Shown here one piece after another: positions 9,437 through 17,632 of a stretch of DNA of 42,564 nucleotides. The DNA comes from an uncultured Sanguibacteroides sp. (GTDB lineage: Bacteria > Bacteroidota > Bacteroidia > Bacteroidales > Marinifilaceae). How positions within the stretch are numbered: the stretch's first letter is position 1; every line of letters starts with the position of its first letter. The stretch is from positions 1 to 42,564 of the forward strand of contig NZ_UQRQ01000025.1 of the NCBI RefSeq assembly GCF_900543425.1, given 5' to 3'. The notes beneath the pieces are model-generated. The model was not told the origin of the DNA and made no database searches. It was given only the letters and a program-made list of their open reading frames with translations. A program made the translations under genes and the position numbers.

Positions 9437-10204
9437 ATGAAAATTATTACCTACAACGTGAACGGCCTCCGGGCCGCTCTTTCTAAAGGCTTGACGGAAT
9501 GGATGGCACAAGAACAACCGGATGTTTTATGCATCCAGGAAACCAAGGCTCAACCGGATCAAATCCCACTTTTGGAGTTTGAAGCATTAGGATACCATAC
9601 CTATTTTTTCTCGGCCCAAAAAAAGGGATATAGTGGTGTTGCCATCCTGACAAAACAGAAACCGGATCGGGTGATATACGGAATGAACATACCCGAATAC
9701 GACAATGAAGGACGATTTATCCGGGCCGATTACGGAGATCTTTCCATCGTGAGTGTATACCATCCTTCCGGGACTACCGGGGATGAACGGCAAGCTTTCA
9801 AAATGAAATGGCTTACTGATTTTCAGAACTATGTTATGGAGCTGGAGAAAACACGCGGGAAATTAATCCTATGCGGAGATTACAATATATGCCATCGCCC
9901 GATAGACATTCACGATCCCGTACGGAATGCGACGAATAGCGGTTTTCTTCCTGAAGAACGGGAATGGATCGGTCAATTTATCGATTCCGGATTTATCGAT
10001 ACTTTCCGCCTCTTCCACCCGGAAGAACCCAACTGTTACACCTGGTGGAGCTATCGTTTCAATGCCAGAGCAAACAATAAAGGATGGCGCATCGATTATT
10101 GCATGGCAACCCAAAACCTGAAAGCACAACTAAAAGACGCCTATATTCTTCCCAATGCCAACCATTCGGATCATTGCCCGACGGGAGTAACGATAATAGA
10201 TTAA
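9437..10204 (+). CDS. xth: exodeoxyribonuclease III (AP endonuclease)
   Basis: This is a base-excision-repair nuclease of the Mg-dependent exonuclease/endonuclease/phosphatase fold. The 255-residue protein begins MKIITYNVNGLRAAL with metal ligand Asn8, then IQETK (Glu35), GDYNICH (catalytic Asp and Asn), a WRIDY block near residue 225 and the C-terminal NHSDHCP catalytic His motif. All key residues are present. An upstream in-frame TTG at 9413 would add eight residues but lies inside the promoter box, so ATG 9437 is preferred. Confidence 0.95.
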   Translation: MKIITYNVNGLRAALSKGLTEWMAQEQPDVLCIQETKAQPDQIPLLEFEALGYHTYFFSAQKKGYSGVAILTKQKPDRVIYGMNIPEYDNEGRFIRADYGDLSIVSVYHPSGTTGDERQAFKMKWLTDFQNYVMELEKTRGKLILCGDYNICHRPIDIHDPVRNATNSGFLPEEREWIGQFIDSGFIDTFRLFHPEEPNCYTWWSYRFNARANNKGWRIDYCMATQNLKAQLKDAYILPNANHSDHCPTGVTIID

Positions 10205-10226
10205 GAGATTCTGTGATTAAGGGATC

Positions 10227-10290
10227 AGGAGATTTATGATTTCGGATTTTAGATTGACGATTGAAAGAAACAAGGGATTTTACGATCGGG
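10227..10290 (+). repeat. dispersed intergenic repeat, copy 1
   Basis: This 64-base A/T-rich segment, containing GGATTTTAGATTGACGAT, recurs in reverse orientation at 28875-28938 with only a few changes. Both copies sit between genes. The whole gap 10205-10344 is made of similar phrases (GATTCTGTGAT, AAATCATAAATC), so the element may be longer than the core I mark. Confidence 0.7.
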
Positions 10291-10344
10291 AATTTAGAGA
10301 TTCTGTGATCGGGTAAATCATAAATCAATTTACAATCACAACCG

Positions 10345-10752
10345 TCAACGGACTATTTCCTCTATTGCCGTCCCAATACAACCGTTAGGCATTTGAATAC
10401 GTAACAAAGCGGCAACGGTAGGTGCGATATCCGTCATGTTCACCGACCGGTGAGTGACGCCGGGCCGAACACCCCATCCCATAAAGATCAAAGGGATATG
10501 AGCATCATAGGGATGCCAGGTTCCATGGGTAGTTCCCTGAGGCCTACCTTCCGCGTAAACACCATACCACCCCGGCTTTACAATAATTTGGATGATTCCG
10601 CTTCTCTCCCGATTATACCCGTTAATAACCCTTTCCCGGATCAAAGCCAGAATCGGAGCCGTAACCGCTTTTTCCATATCGAGTACATAAGCAACTCCCT
10701 CTTCCTCCTTCAAAAAATCGATAATAACGGATTTTACCTTTTCCAAATTCAT
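10345..10752 (-). pseudogene. C-terminal remnant of an alkaline-phosphatase-superfamily enzyme (PafA-like)
   Basis: The 135 codons match only the last quarter of alkaline-phosphatase/phosphodiesterase-superfamily proteins, which are about 500-550 residues long. The block THGTWHPYDAHIPLIFMGWG carries one metal-binding His of the bimetal site, followed by VNMTDIAPTVAALL, the usual C-terminal helix. The nucleophile Thr/Ser and the other metal ligands are absent. Upstream in frame the reading frame closes within about 13 codons, in the terminator hairpin of the phosphate-transport operon. I therefore call it a 5'-truncated relic. It could still be translated from the Met at 10752, but it cannot be catalytic in the known way. 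Confidence 0.75.
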
Positions 10753-10793
10753 AAAAAATCCTGAATAAAATCTTTGAAAAGACTTTATTCAGG
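10752..10793 (-). terminator. intrinsic terminator of the DUF47-pit operon
   Basis: CCTGAATAAA (10760-10769) pairs with TTTATTCAGG (10784-10793), with further pairing inside the loop. On the minus strand the hairpin is followed by GATTTTTTAT. It lies 39 bases after the pit stop codon. Confidence 0.85.
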
Positions 10794-10831
10794 TATTCAC
10801 TAACATTGAAACATCTTATTTCTACACTACG

Positions 10832-11878
10832 TCATTCGGGTATCGGCAAAAATAAACCCATTATCCAATAAACCAAACCGGACATGACGATAGTGGCAGG
10901 AATCGTTAATATCCAGGCGACAACAATATTGGAGGCCGTAGCCCAACGGACAGAAGCAACTCCTTTCGTGATACCGACCCCTATGATAGAACCGGTAATC
11001 GTATGAGTAGTACTAACTGGTATTCCCAATACCGCTGTCCCGATTAATGTCAAAGCTCCTGCAGTTTCTGCACAAAAACCTTGCACAGGCTTTAATTTAG
11101 CCAATCCGTCCCCCAATGTCTTTATAACCTTTTTCCCTCCGATAATAGTACCTAATGCAATGACCGAATAACAGGTAAAGATCAACCATAACGGAACATG
11201 GAACTGTCCGGTATTATTATAAAGGTATTCACTGACAAACTCATTACTTCCCGCCACGCTGAAAAGAAGAATAGCTATAATTCCCATCGTTTTCTGCGCA
11301 TCGTTTGCTCCATGTCCCAAGCTGAAAATCGCCGAAGAAAAAAGCTGGAAAGCTTTAAAAAGTCCCTCCACTTTTACCGGATGCTGCTTATGGAAAATAC
11401 GCAATGTAATACACATCATGATAAAACCGAGTATTAAACCGATTAACGGAGAAAGTACGATAAATATGGCTATCTTAAAAATTCCGGAAAAAACCAAAGC
11501 AGAACTCCCGTAAGTAAACCAAACCGGACCGATCAAACCTCCGATCAAGGCGTGAGAAACACTAATAGGCATACCGAAGCGAGTACATAACCAAACCCAA
11601 ACTACCGATCCTAACAGAGCAGCCAAAATCAAAAATTCATTGATCTTAGTCGGTTCGACAATACCCTCTCCCATCGTGTGAGCCACACTTACTCCAAAAA
11701 TAAAGATCGCAGAAAAATTCCAAAAGGCAGCCCATAATACGGCCATAGTGGGAGAAAATACCCGTGTTGCCACAATAGTAGCTATCGAATTGGCCGCATC
11801 GTTCATTCCATTCAAAAAATCGAATAATAAAGCAACCACAATCGCAATAAGTACAATGGTCAACATAGGCTTATGCAA
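10832..11878 (-). CDS. pit: inorganic phosphate transporter, Pit family
   Basis: This is a low-affinity, cation-coupled inner-membrane phosphate permease (PHO4/Pit family). The 348-residue protein has two homologous halves with the family signatures FLNGMNDAANSIATIVATR (near residue 22) and GHGANDAQKTMGI (near 195), plus the PVSTTHTITGSIIGVG block near 287. About ten membrane helices are evident. It overlaps the DUF47 gene by eight bases, so translation is coupled, and the pair ends at a strong terminator. DUF47 proteins are the standard partner of this permease type. Confidence 0.94.
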   Translation of the reverse strand: MHKPMLTIVLIAIVVALLFDFLNGMNDAANSIATIVATRVFSPTMAVLWAAFWNFSAIFIFGVSVAHTMGEGIVEPTKINEFLILAALLGSVVWVWLCTRFGMPISVSHALIGGLIGPVWFTYGSSALVFSGIFKIAIFIVLSPLIGLILGFIMMCITLRIFHKQHPVKVEGLFKAFQLFSSAIFSLGHGANDAQKTMGIIAILLFSVAGSNEFVSEYLYNNTGQFHVPLWLIFTCYSVIALGTIIGGKKVIKTLGDGLAKLKPVQGFCAETAGALTLIGTAVLGIPVSTTHTITGSIIGVGITKGVASVRWATASNIVVAWILTIPATIVMSGLVYWIMGLFLPIPE

Positions 11879-12521
11879 ATTTAATGATAATTCCCCGAAC
11901 AGTATCCCCTATATCTTTTGCCCGGTCTGTGGCATCTTCCAAAGCTTGCCCGATGTTCTTCAATTTAACCAATTCGATCGCATCTTTTTCATTGGCAAAC
12001 ACATCGCTCATAAACTGTTCGTACAAATCGTCCACCTCGTGTTCGATTACCTTGATCTGATAACATTTCTCACTAATCATCTGCGGTTTTTTCTGGATGT
12101 ATTCCAGATTTTCCATGATCGATTTCAAAATAACGGCATCCTCCGCAATATGCCTTCCGATCTCAACCAAAGTCTTATTTACACTTTTAGGCCGGTACAT
12201 CAGAATCCGCTTTGCCGAATCATGAATGAAATCCAGAAACGTATCCATCCGGGAACCTAACGAATTCACGTCTTCCCGGTCAAAAGGAGTAACGAACGTC
12301 TTATTCAGTTCCTCGTATATTTTTGCCGTAATACTGTCCCCTTGATTCTCAAAAGTTTTTATATCCTTATATAATACCTTCTGTTTTTCAGGATCCTGTT
12401 CCTGCAAAAGTTCTAACAAAAGATTTGCAGCTTGCTCTATTACAGAAGCCTGTTCCTTATACATAGGATAAAATTTCTTTTCCTTTACAACAAAAATTTG
12501 TAAAAAACGATCTATTTTCAT
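11871..12521 (-). CDS. DUF47 family PhoU-like partner of the Pit transporter
   Basis: The 216-residue, wholly helical cytosolic protein belongs to the DUF47/PhoU-like family found directly upstream of pit genes. Typical blocks are YKDIKTFENQGDSIT and EVDDLYEQFMSDVF, with conserved acidic residues thought to bind metal and to regulate or assemble with the transporter. I prefer ATG 12519-12521 over the ATG nine bases upstream, because the promoter -7 box at 12543-12550 would put the transcript start very near the latter, and relatives begin MKIDRFLQ. Confidence 0.9.
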   Translation of the reverse strand: MKIDRFLQIFVVKEKKFYPMYKEQASVIEQAANLLLELLQEQDPEKQKVLYKDIKTFENQGDSITAKIYEELNKTFVTPFDREDVNSLGSRMDTFLDFIHDSAKRILMYRPKSVNKTLVEIGRHIAEDAVILKSIMENLEYIQKKPQMISEKCYQIKVIEHEVDDLYEQFMSDVFANEKDAIELVKLKNIGQALEDATDRAKDIGDTVRGIIIKFA

Positions 12522-12542
12522 AACACACATAGATTAATTTGA

Positions 12543-12550
12543 CAAATGTA
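12543..12550 (-). promoter_or_regulatory. -7 box (TACATTTG) of the DUF47-pit operon
   Basis: The minus strand reads TACATTTG, matching TAnnTTTG, 21 bases before the preferred ATG at 12521. The -33 element is not obvious. No Pho-box-like repeat was recognised. Confidence 0.6.
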
Positions 12551-12679
12551 ATATCCTTGTCCAGACTATAATGTTAAAAAAAAAGAAAAGATATTTTTTT
12601 TGAACTTAAATAACAGGTTTATTTTCTATTCTGAAGCATCTTTTTTTCCCGACGGAATATTATCCGGGGCAAAATTCAT

Positions 12680-12687
12680 TACCTTTG
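12680..12687 (+). promoter_or_regulatory. -7 box (TACCTTTG) of the CPA2 antiporter gene
   Basis: TACCTTTG fits TAnnTTTG and lies 22 bases before the ATG at 12710. It faces away from the DUF47-pit promoter in a 188-base divergent gap. Confidence 0.6.
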
Positions 12688-12709
12688 AAGCGTCGTTAAA
12701 ACGATTCAG

Positions 12710-14977
12710 ATGTCGCACGTACCCGTTTTAATATCGGATTTGGCAATTATACTATTCTCGGCCGGACTGATTACCATTATTTTCAAATGGCTAAAACAAC
12801 CTGTCGTCTTAGGCTACATCGTTGCCGGATTGATTGCCGGACCTTATACCTTCGGGGGACCTCTGGTAACCGATACGGAAGATATTCAGATATGGGCCGA
12901 TATCGGTGTTATCTTTTTACTTTTCGCCTTAGGCCTCGATTTCAGCTTCAAAAAATTGATGAACGTGGGAGGAACAGCCATGATCGGAGCTCTTACTGTC
13001 GTGGGAGGAATGATGACATTAGGATATGTCGTCGGCATGTTTTTAGGCTGGGGACACATGAATAGTCTTTTTCTGGGAGGAATGTTATCGATGTCTTCAA
13101 CCACTATTATTTTCAAAGCTTTTGACGATATGGGATTAAGTAACCAACGTTTCGCGGGAGTCGTGTTCGGGATACTGGTGGTGGAAGATTTATTTGCGGT
13201 CGTATTGATGGTTCTGCTATCCACGCTCGCTGTCAGCAAACATTTCGAGGGAATGGAAATGATCGACAGCATACTAAAATTAAGTGCATTTCTACTTTTT
13301 TGGTCTATAACCGGTATTTTTCTCATTCCGACCTTGCTAAAAAAAGTGAGGCAATGGCTAAATAGCGAAACCTTGTTAGTCGTGGCCCTGGGCTTATGCT
13401 TAGGGATGGTTATGTTAGCCGTACAAGCGGGATTCTCTTCCGCGTTGGGAGCCTTTGTCATGGGTTCTATCTTGGCCGAAACCATCGAAGCCGAAAATAT
13501 CGAACATCTCATCAAACCGGTAAAGGACCTGTTCGGAGCTATTTTCTTTGTTTCCGTGGGAATGATGATCGATCCGGCCATGTTATTAGAATACTGGTTC
13601 CCCATCCTACTCATTACCTTAACCGTAATGATCGGACAGATAGCCTGTGCCACATCGGGAGTTTTACTCTCGGGACAAACCCTGAAAGTAGCCGTACAAT
13701 CCGGATTTTCCCTGGCCCAGATCGGAGAATTTGCTTTTATTATAGCCAGCTTAGGTATCTCCTTAAAGGTGACGGATCATTTTCTATACCCGATTGTCGT
13801 TGCCGTTTCCGTCATTACGACATTCTTCACCCCTTATATGATCCGTATCGCCGAGCCGACCTATCGTTTTCTGAACACCCATCTGCCAGCATCCTGGATC
13901 CATCTTCTGGAAAGGTACAGCTCGGGAACAAACACCATCCGCCACAAGAACACCTGGAGACAGTTGTTGAAAGCCCTGTTCAGAATAGTAATTACTTACA
14001 CGGTCTTATCCATCTTCTTAATCGCTATTTTTTTACAATACGTGACTCCGTTTATCCGGGAAAAAATTCCGGGAATTCAAGGCTCTATCATAAGTGCCGT
14101 TTTGATACTTCTCGTCATCTCCCCGTTCTTACGGGCCATTATGATGAAAAAAAATCATTCGCTGGAGTTTCAGCAATTATGGAACGATAACAAGTACAAC
14201 CGGGGTCCCCTGATTTCCTTGATTGTCCTACGGATAGCACTATGTATCTGGATCGTTATGTTTGTGATTTCCAAACTAATCAACGTGGCATCAGGACTTC
14301 TTATCGCTATCGCCTCGGTTACCATCCTGCTTTTTATCTTCTCCAAGCGCCTGAAGAAACACTCGATTCTGCTGGAACGTCGTTTCTTACGAAACTTCAC
14401 GGCACGTCAGCAAGAGGAAGAACGTAAATCGCCCATCAAACAACGCTTCGTCCGTCACCTATTATCCAAAGATTTACATTTAGCCGAATTCGAAGTCGCA
14501 CAAACCTCCCCGAGCGTAGGAAAAAGTCTCAAGGAATTAAACTTCCGGCAAACCTGTGGGGTTAGTGTCGTAACCATTCTCAGGGGAGAAGAACGAATAA
14601 ACATACCCGGCGGAGAGGAGATTCTTTACCCGTTTGATCACCTTATCGTGGCCGCCACGGATAACGAAATAGAAATTTTCCGCAAATTTGTAGAAAACAG
14701 AGTCCAGCAACGGGAAAAAGAGATCAAAGAAAAAAACACGGAAGAAGTGAGTCTGGAACAATTCATCATCGAAAAAGGGGCGACATTGATCGGACGTTCC
14801 ATTCGGGAATCCGGAATCCGGGATAAAGAAGCCTGTTTGGTTATTGGCATAGAAAGAGGCTCTACCTCTATCATGAACCCCTCACCCGCTACTGTATTTG
14901 AAGAAGGAGATATCGTATGGATAGTGGGAGAACATCAGAAATTGCTGCGTCTGGCCGAAGGTAAAACCATCAATTAA
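12710..14977 (+). CDS. CPA2 monovalent cation:proton antiporter (KefB-like) with two TrkA-C domains
   Basis: This 755-residue membrane protein starts with a Na_H_Exchanger domain (about residues 10-390) with the CPA2 motifs LGYIVAGLIAGP, DIGVIFLLFALGLDF and FSSALGAFVMGSILAE. A second block of about four membrane helices follows (about 415-545). The cytoplasmic tail carries two RCK/TrkA_C-type ligand domains, about 570-650 (SVGKSLKELNFRQTCGVSVV) and 675-752 (LIGRSIRESGIRDKEACLVI). There is no TrkA_N nucleotide-binding domain, unlike classical KefB/KefC. Such tails often sense small ligands; with a c-di-AMP synthase in the same genome, c-di-AMP is a candidate but unproven. The likely role is K+ or Na+ efflux and pH control. 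Confidence 0.9.
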   Translation: MSHVPVLISDLAIILFSAGLITIIFKWLKQPVVLGYIVAGLIAGPYTFGGPLVTDTEDIQIWADIGVIFLLFALGLDFSFKKLMNVGGTAMIGALTVVGGMMTLGYVVGMFLGWGHMNSLFLGGMLSMSSTTIIFKAFDDMGLSNQRFAGVVFGILVVEDLFAVVLMVLLSTLAVSKHFEGMEMIDSILKLSAFLLFWSITGIFLIPTLLKKVRQWLNSETLLVVALGLCLGMVMLAVQAGFSSALGAFVMGSILAETIEAENIEHLIKPVKDLFGAIFFVSVGMMIDPAMLLEYWFPILLITLTVMIGQIACATSGVLLSGQTLKVAVQSGFSLAQIGEFAFIIASLGISLKVTDHFLYPIVVAVSVITTFFTPYMIRIAEPTYRFLNTHLPASWIHLLERYSSGTNTIRHKNTWRQLLKALFRIVITYTVLSIFLIAIFLQYVTPFIREKIPGIQGSIISAVLILLVISPFLRAIMMKKNHSLEFQQLWNDNKYNRGPLISLIVLRIALCIWIVMFVISKLINVASGLLIAIASVTILLFIFSKRLKKHSILLERRFLRNFTARQQEEERKSPIKQRFVRHLLSKDLHLAEFEVAQTSPSVGKSLKELNFRQTCGVSVVTILRGEERINIPGGEEILYPFDHLIVAATDNEIEIFRKFVENRVQQREKEIKEKNTEEVSLEQFIIEKGATLIGRSIRESGIRDKEACLVIGIERGSTSIMNPSPATVFEEGDIVWIVGEHQKLLRLAEGKTIN

Positions 14978-14987
14978 TCCATGCACA

Positions 14988-15593
14988 CTACTCGATTTCC
15001 AAGCCGAAAAGATTCTTTAACTCTCCGACAGCCGGATTCAGTCCCACAAAATGTTCAAACTTATCCTTTGCCGTGAATAAGCGCTTTTTTTCCTTCCCGT
15101 CATTCATCTCCTTGTAAAGCTCGATATTCAACGTGATATAACCATTGTTCAGACGTTCTATCAAAAAAGATAAGATTCGTTGATGCAGCTCATTCATTTT
15201 GGTCATCAAAAACTCGTTGTCAACCTCCAGAGTAACAACAAATCCGTTGACTTTAGGAGGATGTGAAGTAAGAGCCACTTTTACGGCCTCGCCGACAGAA
15301 GAGTCAATAAAAGTACCTAAAACCGAAGAAACGGATTTTTCATCAAAGGGGTCCTGGGCTTTTACTTTTTTCTCAATCTTTTGGACTTCCGGTATACTTC
15401 GAATCTCCACATAATCCTTACTCTCGGCCATAGCCTGCTTTAACTTGAAGGAATGAATAGCAGGGGTCTTGCCAGATTTCACCTCCGGTCGGGAATTCGT
15501 ACTCGCGGAAACGGCCGAATCGGTCTCCTGCTTGAATTTGCCGACAAAACCGTCAATCTTTAATAAACCGGCAAACTCCTCTATACTAAGGCT
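14988..15593 (-). CDS. dnaX: dnaX long-form (tau-like) C-terminal extension, reached by -1 frameshift
   Basis: This frame continues dnaX after a run of ten A. Reading on in the -1 frame from 15593 gives SLSIEEFAGLLKIDGFVGKF and stays open for 201 codons to the TGA/TAA at 14988. No credible independent start exists; the first candidate is a GTG at 15482 in mid-domain. Residues resemble the C-terminal part of Bacteroidota DNA polymerase III tau proteins, ending PAVGELKNLFGLEIE. Joined to the first 368 residues it gives a protein of about 569 residues, normal for the family. In E. coli the equivalent tail binds DnaB helicase and the polymerase; here that is inference. Confidence 0.82.
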   Translation of the reverse strand, partial: SLSIEEFAGLLKIDGFVGKFKQETDSAVSASTNSRPEVKSGKTPAIHSFKLKQAMAESKDYVEIRSIPEVQKIEKKVKAQDPFDEKSVSSVLGTFIDSSVGEAVKVALTSHPPKVNGFVVTLEVDNEFLMTKMNELHQRILSFLIERLNNGYITLNIELYKEMNDGKEKKRLFTAKDKFEHFVGLNPAVGELKNLFGLEIE

Positions 15594-15602
15594 TTTTTTT
15601 TT
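15534..15602 (-). promoter_or_regulatory. dnaX recoding site: A10 slippery run plus downstream stem-loop
   Basis: The minus strand carries ten consecutive A (15593-15602) at the point where the dnaX frame closes nine bases later (TAG at 15581-15583). Fourteen bases after the run, GAGTTTGCCG (15569-15578) can pair with CGGCAAATTC (15534-15543), a ten-pair stem with one G-U. A slippery run followed by a stem is the classic layout of -1 frameshifting in E. coli dnaX, while long A runs in Thermus dnaX act by RNA-polymerase slippage. Either mechanism would work here. Confidence 0.7.
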
Positions 15603-16696
15603 AATGCGTTAATCTGACAAAGCTTTATTAAGGTAATCTCCACGCAAAGCCTTTTTTCTACCCGGACTTTATATTGCATTTCACATTGTTCGATTACCTT
15701 CAAGGCATTAAAGATAAAATCGACATCCACCTCTTTGGCCTGTTGCAAATAACGGTCTCGAATGGAAGCACTCACTTCTAATAAAGATAAAGTAACCTCT
15801 TCTTTCGCTACCAACAAATCCCGGAAATGCTTTCCTAAACCGGAAATCAAGTTACCCGCATCGAATCCCTTCGTCATGATCTCATCAAACAAAAGAAAGG
15901 TCTCCGCCACCTTACCGGCATAAAACAGATCCGTCAACTTAAAATAATACTCGTAGTCTAATACATTCAGATTCTCTATCACCTTCGCGTAAGTCAGCTC
16001 TTTCCCGCAAAAGCTAACCACCTGATCGAAAATAGAAAGGGCATCCCGCATCGCTCCATCCGCTTTCTGGGCTATAATATTTAAAGCCTCCTCCTCGGCC
16101 CGCACTCCCTCTTTGGCCGCTATCATCTTTAAATGTTCTATGGTATCCGAAACCTTTATCCGGTTAAAATCATAGATTTGACAACGAGAAAGGATGGTCG
16201 GTAATATCTTATGTTTTTCCGTCGTAGCCAAAATAAAAATAGCATGGGCAGGCGGCTCTTCCAGGGTTTTCAAAAAAGCGTTGAAAGCAGAAGCACTCAA
16301 CATATGTACCTCGTCAATGATATAAACACTGTATTTACCGACCTGAGGCAATAGACGCACCTGATCTACCAACCCGCGGATATCGTCCACACTATTATTG
16401 GAAGCCGCATCCAATTCATGAATATTTAAAGAACGGGAGTTGTTAAACGCAACACAGGACTCGCATTCGTTACATGGTTCCCCGTTCGGTTGAAGATTCA
16501 TGCAATTAATCGTTTTAGCGAAAATACGGGCACAGGTTGTCTTTCCGACACCCCGGGGTCCGCAAAATAAATAGGCCTGAGCCAATTGTTTGTTTAATAT
16601 GGCATTTTTCAACGTAGAAGTAATCGCACGTTGTCCGATTACCGTATCAAAACTTGCCGGTCTATATTTTCGAGCTGAAACAATATAATTTTCCAT
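15581..16696 (-). CDS. dnaX: DNA polymerase III gamma/tau subunit, short (gamma-like) form
   Basis: This is the clamp-loader ATPase of the replisome. The zero-frame product is 371 residues long and has the AAA+ domain with Walker A GPRGVGKTT (46-54), a zinc finger with Cys65, Cys75, Cys78 and Cys81, Walker B IIDEVH (126-131) and the SRC sensor motif. Domain III ends about residue 360, after which the frame stops at KKKALV. This is the size expected of a gamma-type product that lacks the tau tail, and the tail is encoded in the -1 frame immediately after an A10 run. It has its own promoter and is not in an operon with the bat genes upstream of it on the map. Confidence 0.93.
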   Translation of the reverse strand: MENYIVSARKYRPASFDTVIGQRAITSTLKNAILNKQLAQAYLFCGPRGVGKTTCARIFAKTINCMNLQPNGEPCNECESCVAFNNSRSLNIHELDAASNNSVDDIRGLVDQVRLLPQVGKYSVYIIDEVHMLSASAFNAFLKTLEEPPAHAIFILATTEKHKILPTILSRCQIYDFNRIKVSDTIEHLKMIAAKEGVRAEEEALNIIAQKADGAMRDALSIFDQVVSFCGKELTYAKVIENLNVLDYEYYFKLTDLFYAGKVAETFLLFDEIMTKGFDAGNLISGLGKHFRDLLVAKEEVTLSLLEVSASIRDRYLQQAKEVDVDFIFNALKVIEQCEMQYKVRVEKRLCVEITLIKLCQINALKKKALV

Positions 16697-16800
16697 AACC
16701 TAACCACATGATTATCAAGAAGGACATAAAAGAAACAAACATTCAGATCTTTTCGGCTAAAACAGATGCAACCACCTCAACGACCCGAATAATTTATCTA

Positions 16801-16831
16801 CAAAGTTACAAAGTAAAAACCAACTCTACAA
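16801..16831 (-). promoter_or_regulatory. dnaX promoter (TTG-N20-TAACTTTG)
   Basis: On the minus strand TTG (16829-16831) is followed after 20 bases by TAACTTTG (16801-16808), a good match to the Bacteroidota -33/-7 pair. The predicted leader before the dnaX ATG is about 100 bases. Confidence 0.65.
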
Positions 16832-16858
16832 TAAATTTCCCTTCTCGATCCGAAATAA

Positions 16859-17614
16859 TCAAATTTTTTCCAGATCCGATTTCATAATCCACCCTTCATT
16901 TCCGTCGGCCATCCGGACATTATACCAATCCCCTAAAGATTCTACGATCTGAACTTTTAATCCTTCATGCACCACAAATAACTCCGTTCCGCTACTATCG
17001 GGAGCGCCCCGCACAACGACACTCGGAGTCATTACAATACCGTAATTCCGATCAGACACCCGATGATATTGTTTCGTGGCAAAGAAAATAGTCACCGCGG
17101 TCAATAGTAGTAAAACAATTCCCACCGTAAAACCTGTTTTTTTCAAACCTATCGAATTGGAATGGAAAAACAAAGCCGCCATTATCAAAAAGGCGATGAA
17201 CAAAGCCACGGAAAAATAAGCCCATTGGTCAGCCGAGAAAGTGGAAACAAAAGAGTTATACCAACGAACAAAAAACAATTCCGGCAAAACTTTAATTTTA
17301 TCCACCGTCGCTTTCTGAGCCAGCGTCAAATTATATTTCGTATCCTTATCTCCCGGATTCAAAACCAAAGCCCGCTCGTAGTTCAAAATCGCTTTGGAAA
17401 TCTCTCCCGCCTTATAATAACTATTACCCAGATTATAATAAACGGCGGAAGACTCTACCCCTGCATCTAAAACCTGATTATATAACTCTATTGCTTTCCG
17501 ATAATCTCCGTCCTGATACATCTTGTTTGCCTCACCCTCCAACGCCTTCACATCAACAGCAAACACACTCAGATTCAATGAAAGCAAACACAATATGATA
17601 TATATTTTTTTCAT
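16859..17614 (-). CDS. batE: BatE: TPR and SH3-domain protein of the aerotolerance operon
   Basis: The 251-residue protein has a signal peptide (1-19), TPR repeats (about 25-105, with AVYYNLGNSYYKAGEISKAI), two membrane helices (131-150 and 161-180) and a C-terminal bacterial SH3 domain (about 190-251, ending GDWYNVRMADGNEGWIMKSD). This is the standard BatE layout. It is the last gene of the bat operon, 18 bases after batD. The TPR and SH3 parts probably mediate protein or peptidoglycan contacts in the periplasm; Bat proteins have been linked to oxygen or stress tolerance in Bacteroides, but their biochemical role is unsettled. Confidence 0.9.
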   Translation of the reverse strand: MKKIYIILCLLSLNLSVFAVDVKALEGEANKMYQDGDYRKAIELYNQVLDAGVESSAVYYNLGNSYYKAGEISKAILNYERALVLNPGDKDTKYNLTLAQKATVDKIKVLPELFFVRWYNSFVSTFSADQWAYFSVALFIAFLIMAALFFHSNSIGLKKTGFTVGIVLLLLTAVTIFFATKQYHRVSDRNYGIVMTPSVVVRGAPDSSGTELFVVHEGLKVQIVESLGDWYNVRMADGNEGWIMKSDLEKI

Positions 17615-17632
17615 AATTTCAGATTTACGAAT

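Noticed and set aside
12886..13653. Long minus-strand open frame (255 codons) inside the antiporter gene
   Set aside because: It is antisense to an intact, well-recognised gene, has no family resemblance and an abnormal Pro/Ser/Lys/Thr-rich composition.
13396..14190. Plus-strand frame of 264 codons overlapping the antiporter
   Set aside because: It is an off-frame shadow; the antiporter's membrane-helix pattern continues through it without interruption.
14988..15482. Reading the dnaX tail as a separate 164-residue gene
   Set aside because: Its only start is a GTG in mid-domain, whereas the same frame is open back to the A10 run and continues dnaX.
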